Positions 5,466 through 8,842 of a DNA stretch of 25,051 nucleotides are shown here, piece after piece. Location: the IMG/VR virus record IMGVR_UViG_3300019884_000012, positions 1-25,051 of that record; one strand, 5' to 3'. The notes under the pieces were generated by a model. That model was not told the origin of the DNA and searched no databases. It was given only the letters and a program-made list of their open reading frames with translations. Source of the DNA: a virus. Both the position numbers and the translations under genes were made by a program. Position 1 is the first letter of the stretch; each line of letters opens with the position of its first letter.

Positions 5466-5531
5466 TAGCTAAGCAGGGGACGTGTAGACAACCTGCTCTC
5501 CCACGGAACCATCTACATCATTACTTAGCTA
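5466..5531. repeat. Inverted repeat with pseudoknot potential (E4b)
   Basis: TAGCTAAG (5466-5473) and CTTAGCTA (5524-5531) are 8-base inverted repeats. Inside, AGCAGG (5472-5477) pairs with CCTGCT (5492-5497). Within that hairpin's loop, TGTAGA (5483-5488) pairs with TCTACA (5512-5517), giving the geometry of an H-type pseudoknot. The right arm is shared with element E5. Confidence 0.45.
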
Positions 5532-5645
5532 CCCTGAACTACACTAACCCTGAGACTCTATTTCAGCAACCCTCAGCGTTCCGATTCCGGGGCAGGCGCC
5601 TTTATTAGCTATTGCACCCGATTAGTGTAGTTCAGGCTAGCTAAG
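5524..5645. repeat. Inverted-repeat element E5 (122 bp)
   Basis: CTTAGCTA-C-CCTGAACTACACTAA (5524-5547) pairs with TTAGTGTAGTTCAGG-C-TAGCTAAG (5622-5645). This is 23 pairs with a single C.C mismatch between an 8-base outer and a 15-base inner stem. The 74-base loop contains a CTGAG/CTCAG hairpin and the palindrome AGGCGCCT. The right end merges into the stop codon of the next leftward gene (TAG at 5646-5648). Confidence 0.7.
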
Positions 5646-5651
5646 CTAGCC
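5635..5651. repeat. 17-bp palindromic repeat, copy 1
   Basis: GGCTAGCTAAGCTAGCC is palindromic except at its centre and is repeated exactly at 5985-6001, 350 bp away. This copy includes the stop codon of the gene at 5646-5867. The two copies bracket one gene plus element E6. Confidence 0.6.
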
Positions 5652-5867
5652 ACCTACTCTTTCACGTCTGTGACGCATTTCGTGAAACTCTGGAAACTCT
5701 GTGAACATCTGATATTGATGCACAATATCCTTAGTAGCACTAAGGATATGACCTTCTGCGCCATTCAACAGAACAGCACTATCTCTACCGTAGTGCCTAT
5801 GATCCGTAAATTCATCCGTGAACTCTGTGAGTAGTCCTTGCAGTTCCTTTAATCTTTCAACTGTCAT
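5646..5867 (-). CDS. 73-residue protein in the gene-element array
   Basis: The ATG at 5867 has GGGAGG seven bases upstream. The sequence is MTVERLKELQGLLTEFTDEF, then a His-rich helix (HRHYGRDSAVLL) and an aromatic tail (QYQMFTEFPEFHEMRHRRE). It looks like a soluble helical protein. No family is recognised. It lies between element E5 (directly after its stop) and E6 (upstream of its start), within a 350-bp unit bounded by exact 17-bp repeats. Confidence 0.55.
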   Translation of the reverse strand: MTVERLKELQGLLTEFTDEFTDHRHYGRDSAVLLNGAEGHILSATKDIVHQYQMFTEFPEFHEMRHRRERVGG

Positions 5868-5881
5868 TCTTTCCTCCCGTT

Positions 5882-5996
5882 GCTTAGCTACCCTAAGCTA
5901 GTGAGTTACCGCAATACAGGCACGTTACCCATCGGCGGTTGAGTAGTCAGACTCGTCAGCGACTCACTGCTACTCACTAGCTTAGGCTAGCTAAGC
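5882..5996. repeat. Inverted-repeat element E6 (115 bp)
   Basis: GCTTAGCTA-C-CCTAAGCTAGTGAGT (5882-5906) pairs with ACTCACTAGCTTAGG-C-TAGCTAAGC (5972-5996). This is 24 pairs and again one C.C mismatch at the same relative place. The inner arm shares CCCTAAGCTAGTG with E4 and the outer arm is shared with E5. The 65-base loop holds an ACCGC/GCGGT hairpin (5908-5912 with 5935-5939). The element ends seven bases before the stop codon of the leftward gene at 6003. Confidence 0.7.
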
Positions 5997-6001
5997 TAGC
6001 C
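5985..6001. repeat. 17-bp palindromic repeat, copy 2
   Basis: This is an exact second copy of GGCTAGCTAAGCTAGCC (first copy 5635-5651), directly next to the stop codon of the gene at 6003-6101. Direct repeats flanking a single gene and its element would allow loss or gain of the unit by recombination. Confidence 0.6.
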
Positions 6002-6002
6002 G

Positions 6003-6101
6003 TTAGTTCTTGACGATGTAATGCCTTACTTCACCATCTTCGAGAGTTACTCGATAAACAGTGAACTCCTTAACTTCTAGGATTATTTCGGACTTAGCCA
6101 C
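6003..6101 (-). CDS. 32-residue protein overlapping the secreted protein gene
   Basis: A GTG at 6101 opens a frame of 32 residues: AKSEIILEVKEFTVYRV then TLEDGEVRHYIVKN. The pattern of two strands and an acidic turn looks like real coding sequence rather than a shadow. The start overlaps the stop of the secreted protein gene by eight bases (GTGGCTAA), and TAAGG lies nine bases upstream. Alternatively the frame may be longer and start inside the upstream gene, but the upstream part looks like the shadow of the signal peptide. The function is unknown. Confidence 0.4.
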   Translation of the reverse strand: MAKSEIILEVKEFTVYRVTLEDGEVRHYIVKN

Positions 6102-6282
6102 GCTTGTAGACCTTACGGACACTTGCGCGGATATCGCGATCCCTGCGATCAAGCGGGAACTGATAAACGACGTTGTGCAGACTCCTAAGAGTAGGACTGA
6201 TAGGAGCAGTCTGGGCACTAGCGGTATTAGGCGCAATAACTGCCGTTGCTGCAATAACCAGTGTTGCAATTGCCCTACGCAT
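6094..6282 (-). CDS. Small secreted protein with signal peptide
   Basis: This encodes 62 residues from the ATG at 6282, with GGAGG ten bases upstream. Residues 1-23 are a textbook signal peptide: MRRA, a hydrophobic core (IATLVIAATAVIAP), then NTASA before a likely cleavage site. The mature part of about 39 residues begins QTAPISPTLRSL and is basic at its end (DRRDRDIRASVRKVYKRG). Export suggests a periplasmic, cell-surface or membrane-directed role. It sits between element E6 and the E7-E9 cluster. Confidence 0.6.
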   Translation of the reverse strand: MRRAIATLVIAATAVIAPNTASAQTAPISPTLRSLHNVVYQFPLDRRDRDIRASVRKVYKRG

Positions 6283-6300
6283 TGTTTTACTACCTCCGTT

Positions 6301-6400
6301 GTTAGGTTACTGAGCTAGCAAAAGCAACTACACGGTCGTCTTATAGGTTGCAACCATGCAACTATGCGGTCGTCTTACATTGCTAGCTTAGTAACCTAAC
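6301..6400. repeat. Inverted-repeat element E7
   Basis: The arms at 6301-6321 and 6380-6400 are 21 bases long and complementary except for one G.T pair, which would be a G.U wobble in plus-strand RNA. The 58-base loop contains a near-perfect direct repeat (GCAACTACACGGTCGTCTTA at 6324-6343 and GCAACTATGCGGTCGTCTTA at 6358-6377) separated by the palindrome GGTTGCAACC (6346-6355). Confidence 0.65.
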
Positions 6401-6470
6401 GATTGCTAGCCGGGCCTTGCACCCCGTCCAAGTCAATTCGCTAGATTGGTCAATCGTTAGGTTACTAAGC
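6386..6470. repeat. Inverted-repeat element E8
   Basis: GCTTAGTAACCTAACGATTG (6386-6405) is a perfect 20-base inverted repeat of the sequence at 6451-6470, with a 45-base loop. Its left arm overlaps the right arm of E7 and its right arm overlaps the left arm of E9, so the three stems cannot all form together. Confidence 0.65.
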
Positions 6471-6562
6471 CAGTCACCAGAATTGGATAGCTAATCCCAT
6501 TCCACCGTTGCTAGCAAAACAGCTTCAGCATCTGGCATTGCATTGACTGGCTTAGTAACCTA
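6458..6562. repeat. Inverted-repeat element E9
   Basis: TAGGTTACTAAGCCAGTCA (6458-6476) and TGACTGGCTTAGTAACCTA (6544-6562) are perfect 19-base inverted repeats around a 67-base loop. The element lies about 45 bases beyond the stop of the leftward gene at 6608. Confidence 0.65.
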
Positions 6563-6607
6563 GTCGCAACCTACGCAAGTAGATTACTGACTAGATTACT
6601 CTTTGTG

Positions 6608-6946
6608 CTACGCAGCAGCAGTAGCCTGCGCAGCGACTCGCTCGATATGCAGAATGAAAACCTCATCACCCTGACGCTTAACGAGGATAGGACCCTCAGG
6701 ATTCTCTTCAGAAACGAGGATTCCAGCCTCAGTAGCGACACCGCGAAAGCCCTGATAGAGAGCCGAAGCTTTCTTATCCTTGAACTCCAGCGGCCACACC
6801 TCGCGAGGATCAACACCAGCCTCATCCGACTCGACAAACTGAGTCAGCTTAGGCTTGTAGACATTCCGCGCCCGACCCGCCATAAGCTCAGCAATACGCT
6901 CAGGCGAAAGACCCGTCATGCCACCATTGCCATTAGTACCGGCCAT
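6608..6946 (-). CDS. LSPE-motif protein A, unknown
   Basis: This encodes 112 residues from the ATG at 6946, with GGAGG nine bases upstream; longer in-frame starts would lie upstream of the promoter at 6996-7024. The N-terminus has a Gly/Asn-rich linker (MAGTNGNGGMT) followed by GLSPERIAELMAGRARN. That helix is also present as GLSPEKIQSLMSGARKK in the gene at 7454-7720. The rest includes DPREVWPLEFKDKKASALYQ and a beta-rich end (EGPILVKRQGDEVFILHIERV). The function is unknown. It is led by the strongest promoter in the window, so high early expression is expected. Confidence 0.65.
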   Translation of the reverse strand: MAGTNGNGGMTGLSPERIAELMAGRARNVYKPKLTQFVESDEAGVDPREVWPLEFKDKKASALYQGFRGVATEAGILVSEENPEGPILVKRQGDEVFILHIERVAAQATAAA

Positions 6947-6995
6947 AGTGTTTAGCCTCCCGTTGGATTGTATGTTCCTTACTTCCCTACTACCG

Positions 6996-7024
6996 ATTGT
7001 AGCAGGAGAAAGTCTCCATGTCAA
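6996..7024 (-). promoter_or_regulatory. Leftward sigma70-type promoter (P2)
   Basis: On the minus strand a perfect TTGACA (7019-7024) is followed after exactly 17 bases by TACAAT (6996-7001). Transcription would begin near 6989 and read into the LSPE-motif gene at 6608-6946. The -35 box lies in the loop, and the spacer in the stem, of the hairpin at 7001-7048. Confidence 0.7.
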
Positions 7025-7048
7025 GTTTCGTGGAGACTTTTTTCTGCT
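7001..7048. terminator. Long hairpin overlapping promoter P2
   Basis: The arms at 7001-7018 (AGCAGGAGAAAGTCTCCA) and 7031-7048 pair over 18 bases with two mismatches around a 12-base loop. On the plus strand the right arm includes TTTTTT. The hairpin touches the TAG stop (7047-7049) of the leftward gene at 7047-7211, so it may terminate that transcript. At the same time it encloses the -35 box and spacer of P2. A combined terminator, promoter and operator role is plausible but inferred. Confidence 0.5.
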
Positions 7049-7211
7049 AAACGGCCAACTCTCTCCCGTTCTTGAAAACCTTAGCGATGTAGTTACCTTG
7101 ACTGTTAGAACTACGCCACCGCAACGCAAACCTAGCGCCATCCGTGACAGAGGGAAAATCCCTAGTCAGGATACTACTAGCACCAGCAATGGTGTATTTA
7201 ACCGTTACCAT
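7047..7211 (-). CDS. 54-residue basic protein, unknown
   Basis: The ATG at 7211 (MVTVKYTIAGASSILTRDF) has AGGAAGG about seven bases upstream and is preferred over the in-frame start at 7229. The protein looks like a compact alpha/beta unit: a strand, a helix (SVTDGARFALRWRSS) and a strand (NYIAKVFKNGRELAV). No family is recognised. The stop codon abuts the long hairpin that carries P2. Confidence 0.6.
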   Translation of the reverse strand: MVTVKYTIAGASSILTRDFPSVTDGARFALRWRSSNSQGNYIAKVFKNGRELAV

Positions 7212-7334
7212 GTGTATCCTTCCTGCCATCCGTAACCGTCGTGCTAGGCGTGTTGGGTGGATGGCGCAACTTCAGTGACTTTATACGTATCCGAAGCCAT
7301 CTTTATCATCTTATGTAACTCTCTCTAGTACTTA

Positions 7335-7451
7335 TCCCGGAGTAATTGACTTTACCAGCTTCATACTACTCCGTAATTTCCCCCTCTCCCGCCAGTGTAG
7401 AGATGCTAAGGTTGAGAGGAACACCTGTTCGTCTCCTGCCCTACTCCGGGA
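7335..7451. repeat. Inverted-repeat element E10 (117 bp)
   Basis: TCCCGGAGTA (7335-7344) and TACTCCGGGA (7442-7451) are perfect 10-base inverted repeats enclosing 97 bases. An internal TACTCCG (7367-7373) offers an alternative partner for CGGAGTA (7338-7344). The right end is two bases from the stop codon of the leftward gene at 7454. This repeats the placement of elements E4-E6. A further short inverted repeat, GATGGC/GCCATC, lies at 7260-7301. Confidence 0.55.
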
Positions 7452-7453
7452 GA

Positions 7454-7720
7454 TTACTGACAATACAAAACTACGTCGTCTTGCCAGTTAGGCGCGTAAA
7501 ACCGCCTACCATTCGGAGCGGGGTATGTGCGACCCTTGCGACTTCTTCGTGCAGTGCCGGTTTTTCCTTCAAAAGCTCCGACTCCATTATTCAGGTCGCG
7601 CAGTGATACTTTTTCTAGCCCGGATTCTGTACGAATCAGAGCAAAGCCTTTCTGTGCGGGGTTTTTCTTACGAGCCCCCGACATTAGACTTTGAATCTTT
7701 TCGGGGCTAAGTCCTTCCAT
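7454..7720 (-). CDS. LSPE-motif protein B, unknown
   Basis: This encodes 88 residues from the ATG at 7720, with AAAGGGG nine bases upstream. A longer in-frame start at 7780 lies at the -35 box of promoter P3 and is rejected. The N-terminus MEGLSPEKIQSLMSGARKK matches the start of the protein at 6608-6946. The middle is KGFALIRTESGLEKVSLRDL. The end is very basic and aromatic (ARRSRKGRTYPAPNGRRFYA), so nucleic-acid binding is possible. The function is unknown. Confidence 0.65.
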   Translation of the reverse strand: MEGLSPEKIQSLMSGARKKNPAQKGFALIRTESGLEKVSLRDLNNGVGAFEGKTGTARRSRKGRTYPAPNGRRFYAPNWQDDVVLYCQ

Positions 7721-7751
7721 GTATGTTATCCCCTTTCCTTTCCTACACTCC

Positions 7752-7780
7752 ATTTTACAGTACGAATACTGTAAAGTCAA
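7752..7780 (-). promoter_or_regulatory. Leftward promoter (P3) with internal palindromic operator
   Basis: On the minus strand TTGACT (7775-7780), 17 bases, and TAAAAT (7752-7757) form a near-consensus promoter for the gene at 7454-7720. A perfect palindrome, TTTACAGTA-CGAA-TACTGTAAA (7754-7775), fills the spacer and reaches into both hexamers. A repressor bound there would block polymerase. The half-site ACTGTAAAG also occurs at 8326-8334 in the divergent control region. Confidence 0.7.
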
Positions 7781-7790
7781 GTCTAGGAGC

Positions 7791-7823
7791 AGGGTATAGG
7801 GCGGAATATCCGCCCTATACCCT
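7791..7823. terminator. Perfect 15-bp hairpin after the gene at 7834
   Basis: AGGGTATAGGGCGGA (7791-7805) and TCCGCCCTATACCCT (7809-7823) are perfectly complementary with a three-base loop. The hairpin lies ten bases beyond the stop of the leftward gene at 7834-8232 and just before promoter P3. There is no T-run on either side. A hairpin-only terminator of the kind proposed for actinobacteria, or an RNA 3'-end stabiliser, is the best guess. Confidence 0.6.
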
Positions 7824-7833
7824 ACTATGTATG

Positions 7834-8232
7834 TCAGTCGTAGTCCTTTGTGGTGCCGATAATGTGTTGATACTTCAGAGTATCCGACTGTGGTGTCTCC
7901 ACCGCTGACGTAGTAGTGCTGGCGCGGCGTGAGGTAATATTCACTACCTCATTGACGCTAGGATCGTAGAGGTTCCGCCTGCGATATGTGCAACCGCTGC
8001 CCATATCATTCTCAGTACCCGGCGCGACACCAACTACACGCCCTGACTGACTCCAGAAGTCACGACTAGCGCGAACCTTCCGATTGTGATTAGGAACAAA
8101 GTCTGGCGGAAGATCACCACTGCCGACCTCGATGATGCGACTATCGAAAATCGAAGTAAACTCCTCGATCAGACGCTGATTCCTACGCTCCTGATCCTCC
8201 CGCTCGATCCGCCGTTTCTGACTGGCGTTCAT
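7834..8232 (-). CDS. 132-residue protein, unknown
   Basis: The ATG at 8232 has CGGAGGG seven to eight bases upstream. The N-terminus is a highly charged helix (MNASQKRRIEREDQERRNQR). The middle (SRDFWSQSGRVVGVAPGTEN) and a Thr/Ser-rich segment (ITSRRASTTTSAVETPQSD) look like a small folded domain and a linker. No family is recognised. It is the first leftward gene left of the divergent control region and ends at the perfect hairpin at 7791-7823. Confidence 0.6.
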   Translation of the reverse strand: MNASQKRRIEREDQERRNQRLIEEFTSIFDSRIIEVGSGDLPPDFVPNHNRKVRASRDFWSQSGRVVGVAPGTENDMGSGCTYRRRNLYDPSVNEVVNITSRRASTTTSAVETPQSDTLKYQHIIGTTKDYD

Positions 8233-8473
8233 TGTGCGTCCCTCCGTTCCTAGTGGACTATGTTTACTGCTCTAAGTTCAGTATGACAGACACAAGCATG
8301 ACAATCAAGAGAAATATGTAAAGAGACTGTAAAGATAATCAAGACATTGAAGCGGGTATATCCACCACTAACTGCGATCGCTGTTTTTGTTTCCGATAAT
8401 ATGTGTAACCGACTGACGACTGAGTAACGTAGGTACAATGCGGGCGTCACCCGACAAGGGGGAAACCTCAAGC
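8233..8473. promoter_or_regulatory. Divergent control region between early (left) and late (right) genes
   Basis: This is about 240 bases of AT-rich sequence with no convincing gene. Leftward, TTGATT (8303-8308), 17 bases and CATACT (8280-8285) form a weak promoter for the gene at 7834-8232. Rightward, TACAAT at 8434-8439 is a good -10 box, but the only -35 candidate (CTGACG at 8413-8418) is poor and too close, which suggests an activator-dependent late promoter. Two direct copies of TGTAAAGA (8317-8324 and 8328-8335) are 11 bases apart, one helical turn, and look like a regulator site. Confidence 0.4.
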
Positions 8474-8842
8474 ATGGAACCAGAATCCAATGAGTTTGAG
8501 GAACTTATGAAGGATGAGAGTCTCACTCAGGAATCCCTGAATGAGAAGCTTCAACAGTATCGTGCTGCTGTTGAACAGGAGTTTGAGTCGTCTGTAAAGA
8601 CCGACCCAGATAACCTGACTGAGCATATGCACGAGTTCTTCAAGCAAAACACAGCTCAGGCTGCTGCTCAGATCGTATGGCTGGCTCACAATGCTGAAAG
8701 CGAGTCTGTACGTAAAGACCTGCTTAAGTATATTGTCGATAGAGGTCTTGAGGATGCCAAGAAGGACGGCGATCCTATCATGGAAGCTCTAAGCAAGCTT
8801 CAGAAGGGTACCTCAAATAGCCACAGCGACACCACAAGCTGA
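8474..8842 (+). CDS. Putative small terminase subunit
   Basis: This encodes 122 residues from the ATG at 8474, with AAGGGGG 11 bases upstream. An in-frame ATG at 8438 overlaps the likely -10 box and is rejected. The protein is acidic and helical. The central segment (NTAQAAAQIVWLAHNAESES) and VRKDLLKYIVDRGLEDAKK resemble the helical part of small terminase subunits in actinophages. Small terminase recognises the packaging site and feeds DNA to the large subunit. The assignment rests mostly on position directly before the large terminase. The gene's last 26 bases overlap the inferred start of the large terminase. Confidence 0.5.
   Translation: MEPESNEFEELMKDESLTQESLNEKLQQYRAAVEQEFESSVKTDPDNLTEHMHEFFKQNTAQAAAQIVWLAHNAESESVRKDLLKYIVDRGLEDAKKDGDPIMEALSKLQKGTSNSHSDTTS

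Larger units (their letters stand above)
6283..6607. other. Gene-free structured region
   Basis: About 325 bases between two leftward genes hold no convincing reading frame. Nearly all of it is made of three overlapping inverted-repeat elements (E7, E8, E9). Four arms with the core GGTTACTAAGC or its complement alternate in orientation. No consensus promoter was found. Confidence 0.6.

Noticed and set aside
4859-6562. Integron attC sites, suggested by CCTAAC...GTTAGG sequences after stop codons.
   Set aside because: The stems are nearly perfect without the extrahelical bases and spacer asymmetry of attC, E5 and E6 lack GTTRRRY cores, and no integrase is in the window. Kept only as a formal comparison.
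4859-6562. CRISPR array.
   Set aside because: The repeats alternate in orientation, differ in sequence and spacing, and contain genes between them.
7012-7024. L5-type stoperator (TGTCAAG core).
   Set aside because: The shared bases are simply the complement of the -35 box, and the flanking GGTGG part is missing.
7244-7300. 18-codon leftward frame (MASDTYKVTEVAPSTQHA).
   Set aside because: Weak ribosome-binding site, very short, and overlapping a GATGGC/GCCATC inverted repeat. Not supportable as a gene.
8813-8842. +1 frameshift from the small terminase gene into the large terminase.
   Set aside because: No known +1 slippery site is visible, and a well-spaced AGAAGGG before ATA explains the frame more simply. 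It remains possible and is listed as an alternative in the finding.
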